Assembly: GCA_030272155.1 (NCBI GenBank)
Contig: CP126207.1
Coordinates: forward strand, 992,001-1,056,000
Source: Tetradesmus obliquus
Taxonomy: Eukaryota; Chlorophyta; Chlorophyceae; Sphaeropleales; Scenedesmaceae
Length of the DNA stretch: 64,000 nucleotides
Direction of reading: 5' to 3'
Made by a program: the position numbers and the translations under genes. Positions 1 to 9,518 of the stretch are shown here, one piece after another. The notes under the pieces are model-generated. The model did not search any database. It saw only the letters and a program-made list of their open reading frames with translations, and was not told where the DNA came from. The stretch's first letter is position 1; the number at the start of each line of letters is the position of its first letter.

Positions 1-1062
1 ACATCTTGGAGGTTTGGTTGGCTGCGGGTGTGGACCTGGCGTGCTTTACATCACATGCAAAACAGCAGGAGGCTGCTGCGCAGCAGTTCTTGATTGCGTT
101 TGTGTGTGTTATGCATGACACACGGTAGCAGCAGCGGCGTGCATGCATACTAGGCTTCAGCAGCACATGGTGTGGTATGATCTTCCGTGTACCTGCCTCG
201 TGTACCTGCCTCTTTAATGGGTGTGTTATATACTACATGTTTGACTGGAGGTTTGACCGTGTGTGGTGTTGCGATTGCTTCTGGTTATGACTGGGTGATG
301 ACGATGTGTTAAAGTTTCTTCCAGCACTGAAGGTCAGTGCAGCTGGTGTAACTGTACACCGAAGTGACGTCGTACTCGCTGCATGCATGCTGTTTCTGCC
401 AGAAACAGGCTGTGGTCTAAGGTCACCACAGAGCTGCATATGGTATCAGTCACACAAGCAGATGCATGCTGGGTATGCCCGCAGGCAGGTTTCTGTGCCG
501 TGGCCGCTTTGGTCATGTTTGCCTTTCGGGCGTTCCACTTTGAGTGACACTCATCGGGTGTGAAGCGGCTGATGGTGTGTGGTGCTGCGCTTCCAGGCAG
601 CTGCCGCACGGCGACCTCAGCTGCGCATCTGAGCATGCTTCTGCGGTTATCGCGGTGGAAGCACGGCTGTGGGCCGAAAGGCCCATGCATCACAATCGGC
701 GCTGCAGGTGGTTGCATGCATGGAACATATGGTGATGTGATGCTGCATGTAAAGCCTGATAGTGTCTACTGGAACTTCTTGAAGCTTTGTCTCCACTGCA
801 CGATACAGTACGCAAGTCTTACTACAATGCCTGGTAGTTTGATGCACATGTCATGCCCAGTTCACGCCGTGACGGTGCCGCAGACCTGCACACAGCCGAT
901 CCCCCCTCAGGGCCTGCCACATTGTGAACATTCAGCAAACATGCTGGGCATAGAGAAGCGCTTGAAACTCAATAAGGGACAAATCAAGTTTTCAACTACA
1001 AAAAGCACGCTGAACCACTAGAAATCCGTGCCTCGGCGCAAACACACTGAAGTGACCCCACA
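1..1062. other. left flank, no supportable gene
   Basis: No reading frame here has a recognisable domain or convincing splice structure. The longest frames (560-1021 plus, 334-717 minus) look like chance ORFs. A TGTAA at 748-752, the usual chlorophyte poly(A) signal, would fit a 3' UTR of a plus-strand gene lying to the left, but this is weak. Several TGCATGCA-like palindromes occur. The flank stops abruptly at 1062, where the tandem array begins. Confidence 0.4.
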
Positions 1063-1083
1063 CAGCTGGGCATGGTACAAACG

Positions 1084-1764
1084 TAGCGAACAAGTGGCCT
1101 ACATATAAATGTCAAGCTTTCAACGACGAATCTAAATCAATTTGAGCTGTTAGCAGTGGCACAGTGTACTGCAAGAAAAGAGCTAAAAACACGTTGCCCT
1201 GAAGTGCCCCGACTCGACTGTTACATATGTTAACTTGCGCTGTAGAGTGTTGCTGTGGGTGCTGCTGCCTGCAACATGTTTTGATGTGTAATGTAATACT
1301 TCTGGGCTTCCCTTGCTGGCTGATCAGGCACTGCAGTTCTGGTGTGCCAAGTGCCCTGCCGCTGCTGTTGCGCTCTGCTGCTTGGCGCTGTGCGCTGCAC
1401 ATACAGTTTCAACTGTCATATCTGTTACATAGTGCGCAACACCGCTTCAGGCCCACCGGCAGCTGCTGCGCGCGTGCAGCTAGTGTGGCTGCACAGAGTT
1501 TGTTGAGGACTAGTATTCTACACAGTTTCCTGCAAACATCCTTCTTGTGTGATCAAGGCGAATTCTGGAGCTCAAAATTACTAGCAGTTTGAAGCTGCTG
1601 CTGCTGGCAGGTGGGGGCCCTGCTGTGCAGTTGGGATGCAAGCAAACCAAAGCAGCAGCACTGGCAGCTGTGCCTTACTGTGCCTGCCACATACAGCAGG
1701 TTTTTATGCCAGCATGGCTGTCTGCTTGCAAGCTGTGTTGATTTGTTGCAAAATGCAGATGCTA
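1084..1764. repeat. 681-bp inter-element spacer, first of eleven
   Basis: Spacer between consecutive transposon ends, including the flanking TA on each side. It recurs at 5366, 9648, 13930, 18212, 22494, 26776, 31058, 35340, 39622 and 43904. I see no coding frame with recognisable content. It contains a TATAAA at 1103-1108 and two close TGTAA motifs on the plus strand near 1286-1295, so promoter or poly(A) activity is possible but unproven. It may be original host DNA trapped between elements and co-amplified, or part of a larger element. Confidence 0.7.
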
Positions 1765-1789
1765 CGTTTGTACCATGCCCAGCTGAGAC
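1765..1789 (+). repeat. left terminal inverted repeat of element copy 1
   Basis: Twenty-five bases starting CGTTTGTACC and ending CAGCTGAGAC, perfectly inverted at 5341-5365. A TA precedes it at 1763-1764. The pair recurs in all ten elements at +4,282-bp steps. Confidence 0.85.
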
Positions 1790-2027
1790 TGTGATTGCAT
1801 GCCAGCCTTTGCTGCAGCAGTTCTTAGCCTGCACTGCATCCCTTCTGTTGCTGTTCCTGGACTTGGTGCCTGAAGTGCACACCTACCTTTTTATGCTATG
1901 GCTGATGTGCTCCTGCTGCTGCTGGGTATGCAGCTGATTTTACTGCGGCAGTAGCACTGTTTGCAATCTATGATATCTGCCTGGGCAGGAGCAGCAGCAG
2001 CAGCAGACGACAGGAAACGTTACAGCT

Positions 2028-2923
2028 ATGTGTGCTTTGAATCACGGTGGCATGTGCTTTTCAACTGCAGTTGTTGGTGGGCGTGACAGCAGCAGCATGT
2101 GCCAGCAGGTGCCTCACTGCTGCTACCTAATTTTTTTGCGAAGGCTTTCAGTACAGCGCTGTGTTCAACGTCGTTTAATGTTCATTCCAAATTGTTTACA
2201 GGTGCTGCAGCAACGCGATCGAGCTGCAGTGCTCTGGACATCCGTGTTGACCCGTCAGGCTCACCTGCAACGTGGGCTTGCGAGGGCCCTTCAGGATTGG
2301 TTTTCTGCCTCAACCAAAGGTACGTTGCATAATGTGTCGACGATGATGAGTTGGCAGCGTGGCAGCTGTGTGGCTCGGAGCAGGCTTGTTTCAGGGCACC
2401 TTTCCGTCTTGAAGTTCTTCACCATACCGCAGTTTATTTCGGCTCGAGCCATGCTTAAATCAATCATCAAATATAAAAGTTAATTTACCGCAAGGTTTCT
2501 TGCAGGCTCCGTGCATAAAGCTTGGCAGGCCAACAGTCGTCACAACTCACGCGAGTGACAGCAGCAGGAGCCATGTTCAAGAGCTACGAGCGTAGTTGAA
2601 TTATGCCAGGAATTTTTCCGTTACATTCGGCAATTCAGCATGACTGCAAATGCCTGTATGTGAAATGGCCACCAAGTGCCTTGCTGCCTTGCAGCAGTTG
2701 TTTGAAGCAGGAACCACTCCTGACAAGTCTGAGCACCAAAGCACAACATCCACATGTAGTTTACTCATACCATAAGCTTCTGAACATGCCATTTTGTTCC
2801 CACACTCGCTCTCAGGTGAACACCAGGAAGTAACCACCCTACAGCAGCATGGTGCCAGCACCTCCCAAGCCCCGGGCGGTGCGAACATGCAGGACGGCGA
2901 CAAGCGCAGGTGCCCTCAAACAG
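2028..2923 (+). CDS. candidate 5' exons of the nuclease gene (or a separate small gene), copy 1
   Basis: Three segments have matching splice phases: 2028-2108 (ATG at 2028), 2202-2319 after TTTACAG, and 2816-2923 after CTCTCAG, ending in the strong donor CAG|GTGAGC. Spliced to the acceptor after 3600 they keep the nuclease frame and would give about 342 aa in total. Alternatives exist: exon 2 could join GCTCCG at 2506 and end at TGA 2556-2558, making an 85-aa orphan protein; or the nuclease could start at ATG 2849 and splice at 2923/3558 in phase 0. Motifs such as RDRAAVLWTSVLTRQAHLQ look coding but match nothing I know. The same arrangement recurs in all ten units. Confidence 0.3.
2621..2625 (-). 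terminator. possible poly(A) signal for the transposase, copy 1
   Basis: TTACA on the plus strand reads TGTAA on the minus strand, the usual chlorophyte poly(A) signal, about 410 nt beyond the transposase stop. It is the first such motif I found downstream. Recurs in each unit. Confidence 0.3.
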
Positions 2924-3032
2924 GTGAGCTCAAGGGCTCTCTGAGTGACACCCTGTGCACTGCTGGCCAGCCATCTTGCATGCAGCTGACAGCCACAATC
3001 CCTACATGCCATGCAGCAGCACAACAGCAGAC

Positions 3033-5236
3033 TCAGCGCTGGTCTTTCCTGGGGTAGTCGCCAGCAGTGCCGCGGCGCTGCTTCCCGTCTCGGCACACAC
3101 AAAGACTCCTCTTGCGGCTGCGCACCATGTTCCACAAATCTGGCAGCTTCAATACATCAGCCATGACAGATGCAGCTGTGATCTTCATAAAGGTGTTGTA
3201 CAGGCCGTGCTGCAGGTCTCGCGGCTTCACATCAGCACCACCCAGCTGGCAGCTGTTATACAAGTAGTTGCGGAAGGCTGCTTTGAGGCTGCCAAATGCA
3301 TGTTCAATGGGCTTGTTGAAATCTGGGGAGTAGGGTGCAATGTGCAGCAGTTGATCTTCATTGATGCCACCTGCAACCAACATCTGTAGGCCATCCTTCC
3401 CCAGGTGAACACTTGGGTTGTCAAAGATGTACAGCGGCGTAGTGCCGCGCTGCGCCTGCTGTTGGTTGGCTATGTCTTTGATCTCCATCATGCAGTGAAC
3501 AAACTCCAGCTGAGTCATGCTCTTGGCCTGCTGGGTTGGTTTGTCCTTCAACTGCAGGTGCAAGAATTGCCGGATTGGCAGCGCGCAGCCTTGTTAGCAG
3601 CGCAGGAGCGCAACGCAGCGGTGTGGATGGATGCGATGGGACGCTTCTACATCAGGCTCAGTGCAGACAAGGTCAGATACATCACCAAGTCTATGAGGGG
3701 GCAGAGATTGTTCTGGGGCTTGACTGGCTGCTTGCCAGGTGTGCAGCACTTCAAGTTCTGCGCGCCGCGTGCAGTCGCCACAGCAGCAGCGCTTCAGTGC
3801 AAGATGTGTGCATGTGTGCTGGCTGATATGGTTGGCACATGCATGGGCTACATGCACACAAGCGAGGAGCAGCTGGTGTGCATGCTGTATTGGTTAGGCA
3901 TCAGCAGCAGTATGTGTGCTCAGGTAGCAGTGGACTGGTGGGATGGGCGGATTGATTTCCTCCATGCACAGCACAACATGCTGATTCAAGCTGATGGCTC
4001 ATGTCATGACAAGGGTTATTACAGCAGCAGCAGGCAGCAGGTGCTGGAGCGCGACTTTGAGTTCTGCGCTGCAGCATATGACAACTGGCTGCAGCCAGGG
4101 GGCAGTGTGCTGCGCGTGAGCACGCGCGGATGTGACATGCACCAATCCTTGCACATTGGTTTCCAGCTTGCTGCTGCAGGTGGTGTCATTGTACTGTCAC
4201 CAAGTTACTCTGCTGTTATGTTCACAGCAGAGGACGGGCAGCGCTGCAGCTTCACTACAGCACTAAAAAAAGCACTGCGGGACTGTTACTACACAGTACA
4301 GCAGGGCTGGCATGTCTTTTGATGGCAGGCGCCTGCGCAGTAGCAGCGCACACTCACCATGTACGGTACATTGAGGTTGCCAGCATGGTCCTTGTTGTCT
4401 GTTGTGCCGGTGACAAACTTGCAGTAGACGGGCCCGTGCACAGCGTTGACGGCGCAGACAAAGTGCAACTTGACCGGCTCTGCGTCCTTGCCCTTGCGCA
4501 TCCATTTGCATGGCAGCACAGCATGCACGTTTTCATCGTGTGCATCACAATAGACCTTGACGGAGCCGCCTGCCAGGTCTGACATCCAGAATTTGCACTC
4601 ATCAATGAAATATATGCGCTGCAGCATGTCGGGGTCACTTTGGTACTTCTGCCACAGCGCCGCAGCTGCTGCCTTTCGCCTTTGTTTCTGTATCTTTGTC
4701 AAGTCCAGCTTCACATCTATTCTCCTGCGCACCAGGTCGGGGTCAGCCCATTTCATGTACTTCAGCAGTCTCTTGGGTGTGATGTTGTAGTCAGTGCACA
4801 GCTGGCGCAGTGTGTCATTTTCCTGACATGCGACTTCGATTGAAGTCCACCACACGTGCACATCAACCTTTCTCTTTGAATCTGCCGATGGGTAGGCCTT
4901 TACCACCTTGCCAGCCTTGAATATTGTGCTGGCATGGAAGGCGACAGCATGTGGGACATTTGAGGGCCTGCCGCCATGCTTGGGTGTAGCCACTGTGCCG
5001 TTTGCTGTGAAGTTCTTGTGATGAAGTTTGCAGAACCGGTTCAGGTCCCCGTGTACCTCCTTGGCGTAGTCAGGGTACTGCTCTCTGTAATAATATGCGG
5101 GCGTAAACTTTTCGTCAGCTGTGGTCAAAGCCATTATCACACACACCACCGCCGCCACCCTCATGGCCGTGGTGCTGCGGTTGCTCTTCCATCCTGAAGG
5201 GTGCTTGCGCACCATGGACAGCCCCCCTGCAGGCAT
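3033..5236 (-). CDS. DDE transposase of the Tc1/mariner/IS630 superfamily, copy 1 (two exons)
   Basis: Exon 1 is complement 4358-5236 (ATG at 5236) and exon 2 is complement 3033-3551. The 806-nt intron starts GTGAGT after ATG and ends CTGCAG; both junctions are phase 0, giving 465 aa. The transposase cuts and rejoins the element ends in the nucleus. Visible motifs: a GRPS basic turn near residue 89; a helix-turn-helix-like stretch around 142-161 (LRQLCTDYNITPKRLLKYMK); first catalytic Asp in FIDE (D212); second in FDNPSVH (D337); and the hallmark PYSPDFNKPIEHAF with catalytic Glu E376. That makes a DD38E spacing, against 34-39 in known groups. The catalytic residues are all present and no stop interrupts, so it may be active. 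Residues 25-40 are oddly hydrophobic, so the true start may be downstream or on another exon. Confidence 0.85.
3558..4322 (+). CDS. putative Vsr/DUF559-type restriction-endonuclease-like protein, last exon, copy 1
   Basis: Open frame of 254 codons to TGA at 4320-4322. It follows a good acceptor (pyrimidine-rich, CTGCAG at 3552-3557); another acceptor after 3600 keeps the same frame. The C-terminal half follows the Vsr/DUF559 layout: helix SEEQLVCMLYWLGI, then GRIDFL, then LIQADGSCH, then LERDFEFC, then GGSVLRV. In those families the Glu, Asp, (E/Q)xDG and His build a nuclease site; here the usual Glu is Gln. The upstream part has clustered cysteines (FCAP, CKMCAC) that could bind zinc. Function is inferred from motif order only; a catalytically dead DNA-binding fold is possible. 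The exon lies wholly inside the transposase intron on the other strand. Upstream exons are uncertain. Confidence 0.55.
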   Translation: MQELPDWQRAALLAAQERNAAVWMDAMGRFYIRLSADKVRYITKSMRGQRLFWGLTGCLPGVQHFKFCAPRAVATAAALQCKMCACVLADMVGTCMGYMHTSEEQLVCMLYWLGISSSMCAQVAVDWWDGRIDFLHAQHNMLIQADGSCHDKGYYSSSRQQVLERDFEFCAAAYDNWLQPGGSVLRVSTRGCDMHQSLHIGFQLAAAGGVIVLSPSYSAVMFTAEDGQRCSFTTALKKALRDCYYTVQQGWHVF

Positions 5237-5340
5237 GAATCCAAAACGTATGGATATGTTAGCTGTGCTTCTAGCAGCAGTGTGAACAGAAGTAACTGGT
5301 CAGGTCAAACAACAGCCTGCGGCATCATGGAGTTTGACCC

Positions 5341-5365
5341 GTCTCAGCTGGGCATGGTACAAACG
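5341..5365 (-). repeat. right terminal inverted repeat of element copy 1
   Basis: Reverse complement of 1765-1789 without mismatch, followed by TA at 5366-5367. The palindrome CAGCTG sits 4 bp inside the inner edge of each repeat. At the outer ends of the whole array only the outer 21 bp of this repeat survive (1063-1083 and 44585-44605). Confidence 0.85.
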
Positions 5366-7314
5366 TAGCGAACAAGTGGCCTACATATAAATGTCAAGCT
5401 TTCAACGACGAATCTAAATCAATTTGAGCTGTTAGCAGTGGCACAGTGTACTGCAAGAAAAGAGCTAAAAACACGTTGCCCTGAAGTGCCCCGACTCGAC
5501 TGTTACATATGTTAACTTGCGCTGTAGAGTGTTGCTGTGGGTGCTGCTGCCTGCAACATGTTTTGATGTGTAATGTAATACTTCTGGGCTTCCCTTGCTG
5601 GCTGATCAGGCACTGCAGTTCTGGTGTGCCAAGTGCCCTGCCGCTGCTGTTGCGCTCTGCTGCTTGGCGCTGTGCGCTGCACATACAGTTTCAACTGTCA
5701 TATCTGTTACATAGTGCGCAACACCGCTTCAGGCCCACCGGCAGCTGCTGCGCGCGTGCAGCTAGTGTGGCTGCACAGAGTTTGTTGAGGACTAGTATTC
5801 TACACAGTTTCCTGCAAACATCCTTCTTGTGTGATCAAGGCGAATTCTGGAGCTCAAAATTACTAGCAGTTTGAAGCTGCTGCTGCTGGCAGGTGGGGGC
5901 CCTGCTGTGCAGTTGGGATGCAAGCAAACCAAAGCAGCAGCACTGGCAGCTGTGCCTTACTGTGCCTGCCACATACAGCAGGTTTTTATGCCAGCATGGC
6001 TGTCTGCTTGCAAGCTGTGTTGATTTGTTGCAAAATGCAGATGCTACGTTTGTACCATGCCCAGCTGAGACTGTGATTGCATGCCAGCCTTTGCTGCAGC
6101 AGTTCTTAGCCTGCACTGCATCCCTTCTGTTGCTGTTCCTGGACTTGGTGCCTGAAGTGCACACCTACCTTTTTATGCTATGGCTGATGTGCTCCTGCTG
6201 CTGCTGGGTATGCAGCTGATTTTACTGCGGCAGTAGCACTGTTTGCAATCTATGATATCTGCCTGGGCAGGAGCAGCAGCAGCAGCAGACGACAGGAAAC
6301 GTTACAGCTATGTGTGCTTTGAATCACGGTGGCATGTGCTTTTCAACTGCAGTTGTTGGTGGGCGTGACAGCAGCAGCATGTGCCAGCAGGTGCCTCACT
6401 GCTGCTACCTAATTTTTTTGCGAAGGCTTTCAGTACAGCGCTGTGTTCAACGTCGTTTAATGTTCATTCCAAATTGTTTACAGGTGCTGCAGCAACGCGA
6501 TCGAGCTGCAGTGCTCTGGACATCCGTGTTGACCCGTCAGGCTCACCTGCAACGTGGGCTTGCGAGGGCCCTTCAGGATTGGTTTTCTGCCTCAACCAAA
6601 GGTACGTTGCATAATGTGTCGACGATGATGAGTTGGCAGCGTGGCAGCTGTGTGGCTCGGAGCAGGCTTGTTTCAGGGCACCTTTCCGTCTTGAAGTTCT
6701 TCACCATACCGCAGTTTATTTCGGCTCGAGCCATGCTTAAATCAATCATCAAATATAAAAGTTAATTTACCGCAAGGTTTCTTGCAGGCTCCGTGCATAA
6801 AGCTTGGCAGGCCAACAGTCGTCACAACTCACGCGAGTGACAGCAGCAGGAGCCATGTTCAAGAGCTACGAGCGTAGTTGAATTATGCCAGGAATTTTTC
6901 CGTTACATTCGGCAATTCAGCATGACTGCAAATGCCTGTATGTGAAATGGCCACCAAGTGCCTTGCTGCCTTGCAGCAGTTGTTTGAAGCAGGAACCACT
7001 CCTGACAAGTCTGAGCACCAAAGCACAACATCCACATGTAGTTTACTCATACCATAAGCTTCTGAACATGCCATTTTGTTCCCACACTCGCTCTCAGGTG
7101 AACACCAGGAAGTAACCACCCTACAGCAGCATGGTGCCAGCACCTCCCAAGCCCCGGGCGGTGCGAACATGCAGGACGGCGACAAGCGCAGGTGCCCTCA
7201 AACAGGTGAGCTCAAGGGCTCTCTGAGTGACACCCTGTGCACTGCTGGCCAGCCATCTTGCATGCAGCTGACAGCCACAATCCCTACATGCCATGCAGCA
7301 GCACAACAGCAGAC

Positions 7315-9518
7315 TCAGCGCTGGTCTTTCCTGGGGTAGTCGCCAGCAGTGCCGCGGCGCTGCTTCCCGTCTCGGCACACACAAAGACTCCTCTTGCGGC
7401 TGCGCACCATGTTCCACAAATCTGGCAGCTTCAATACATCAGCCATGACAGATGCAGCTGTGATCTTCATAAAGGTGTTGTACAGGCCGTGCTGCAGGTC
7501 TCGCGGCTTCACATCAGCACCACCCAGCTGGCAGCTGTTATACAAGTAGTTGCGGAAGGCTGCTTTGAGGCTGCCAAATGCATGTTCAATGGGCTTGTTG
7601 AAATCTGGGGAGTAGGGTGCAATGTGCAGCAGTTGATCTTCATTGATGCCACCTGCAACCAACATCTGTAGGCCATCCTTCCCCAGGTGAACACTTGGGT
7701 TGTCAAAGATGTACAGCGGCGTAGTGCCGCGCTGCGCCTGCTGTTGGTTGGCTATGTCTTTGATCTCCATCATGCAGTGAACAAACTCCAGCTGAGTCAT
7801 GCTCTTGGCCTGCTGGGTTGGTTTGTCCTTCAACTGCAGGTGCAAGAATTGCCGGATTGGCAGCGCGCAGCCTTGTTAGCAGCGCAGGAGCGCAACGCAG
7901 CGGTGTGGATGGATGCGATGGGACGCTTCTACATCAGGCTCAGTGCAGACAAGGTCAGATACATCACCAAGTCTATGAGGGGGCAGAGATTGTTCTGGGG
8001 CTTGACTGGCTGCTTGCCAGGTGTGCAGCACTTCAAGTTCTGCGCGCCGCGTGCAGTCGCCACAGCAGCAGCGCTTCAGTGCAAGATGTGTGCATGTGTG
8101 CTGGCTGATATGGTTGGCACATGCATGGGCTACATGCACACAAGCGAGGAGCAGCTGGTGTGCATGCTGTATTGGTTAGGCATCAGCAGCAGTATGTGTG
8201 CTCAGGTAGCAGTGGACTGGTGGGATGGGCGGATTGATTTCCTCCATGCACAGCACAACATGCTGATTCAAGCTGATGGCTCATGTCATGACAAGGGTTA
8301 TTACAGCAGCAGCAGGCAGCAGGTGCTGGAGCGCGACTTTGAGTTCTGCGCTGCAGCATATGACAACTGGCTGCAGCCAGGGGGCAGTGTGCTGCGCGTG
8401 AGCACGCGCGGATGTGACATGCACCAATCCTTGCACATTGGTTTCCAGCTTGCTGCTGCAGGTGGTGTCATTGTACTGTCACCAAGTTACTCTGCTGTTA
8501 TGTTCACAGCAGAGGACGGGCAGCGCTGCAGCTTCACTACAGCACTAAAAAAAGCACTGCGGGACTGTTACTACACAGTACAGCAGGGCTGGCATGTCTT
8601 TTGATGGCAGGCGCCTGCGCAGTAGCAGCGCACACTCACCATGTACGGTACATTGAGGTTGCCAGCATGGTCCTTGTTGTCTGTTGTGCCGGTGACAAAC
8701 TTGCAGTAGACGGGCCCGTGCACAGCGTTGACGGCGCAGACAAAGTGCAACTTGACCGGCTCTGCGTCCTTGCCCTTGCGCATCCATTTGCATGGCAGCA
8801 CAGCATGCACGTTTTCATCGTGTGCATCACAATAGACCTTGACGGAGCCGCCTGCCAGGTCTGACATCCAGAATTTGCACTCATCAATGAAATATATGCG
8901 CTGCAGCATGTCGGGGTCACTTTGGTACTTCTGCCACAGCGCCGCAGCTGCTGCCTTTCGCCTTTGTTTCTGTATCTTTGTCAAGTCCAGCTTCACATCT
9001 ATTCTCCTGCGCACCAGGTCGGGGTCAGCCCATTTCATGTACTTCAGCAGTCTCTTGGGTGTGATGTTGTAGTCAGTGCACAGCTGGCGCAGTGTGTCAT
9101 TTTCCTGACATGCGACTTCGATTGAAGTCCACCACACGTGCACATCAACCTTTCTCTTTGAATCTGCCGATGGGTAGGCCTTTACCACCTTGCCAGCCTT
9201 GAATATTGTGCTGGCATGGAAGGCGACAGCATGTGGGACATTTGAGGGCCTGCCGCCATGCTTGGGTGTAGCCACTGTGCCGTTTGCTGTGAAGTTCTTG
9301 TGATGAAGTTTGCAGAACCGGTTCAGGTCCCCGTGTACCTCCTTGGCGTAGTCAGGGTACTGCTCTCTGTAATAATATGCGGGCGTAAACTTTTCGTCAG
9401 CTGTGGTCAAAGCCATTATCACACACACCACCGCCGCCACCCTCATGGCCGTGGTGCTGCGGTTGCTCTTCCATCCTGAAGGGTGCTTGCGCACCATGGA
9501 CAGCCCCCCTGCAGGCAT
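7315..9518 (-). CDS. DDE transposase, copy 2
   Basis: Exons complement 8640-9518 and 7315-7833. Translation identical to copy 1. Confidence 0.85.
7840..8604 (+). CDS. putative Vsr/DUF559-like nuclease exon, copy 2
   Basis: Translation identical to copy 1; candidate upstream exons fall at 6310-7205. Confidence 0.55.
   Translation: MQELPDWQRAALLAAQERNAAVWMDAMGRFYIRLSADKVRYITKSMRGQRLFWGLTGCLPGVQHFKFCAPRAVATAAALQCKMCACVLADMVGTCMGYMHTSEEQLVCMLYWLGISSSMCAQVAVDWWDGRIDFLHAQHNMLIQADGSCHDKGYYSSSRQQVLERDFEFCAAAYDNWLQPGGSVLRVSTRGCDMHQSLHIGFQLAAAGGVIVLSPSYSAVMFTAEDGQRCSFTTALKKALRDCYYTVQQGWHVF

Larger units (their letters stand above)
1765..5365 (-). mobile_element. two-gene Tc1/mariner/IS630-like DNA transposon, copy 1
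   Basis: The 3,601-bp element begins CGTTTGTACC and ends with the inverse, GGTACAAACG. The terminal inverted repeats are 25 bp and perfect. TA dinucleotides flank both ends (1763-1764 and 5366-5367), the target-site signature of Tc1/mariner/IS630 elements, which agrees with the encoded transposase. Inside lie the minus-strand transposase (3033-5236) and a plus-strand gene ending in a nuclease-like exon (3558-4322). A 3.6-kb element with an extra gene is large for this superfamily, whose members are commonly 1.3-2.5 kb with one gene. The boundaries are inferred; a competing reading puts the ends at the CAGCTG palindromes (see findings). Confidence 0.75.

Noticed and set aside
1060..1062. ACA as proof of a 3-bp target-site duplication
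   Set aside because: Three matching bases can occur by chance and TA flanks fit the transposase better; kept only as a hint.
1227..1937. Plus-strand frames in and near the spacer (1227-1592, 1611-1937)
   Set aside because: Cys/Leu-rich composition from CTG-type DNA, no domain, no coherent splice structure.
3405..3557. N-terminal 51 codons of the 305-codon plus-strand frame ending at 4322
   Set aside because: This part is antisense to transposase exon 2, starts with GTG and looks like a shadow; the credible nuclease sequence begins at a splice acceptor at 3557 or 3600.
1063..6067. LTR retrotransposon array (723-bp direct repeats around an internal region)
   Set aside because: No reverse transcriptase, integrase, primer binding site or polypurine tract; the enzyme is a cut-and-paste type DDE transposase and the repeats contain inverted ends.
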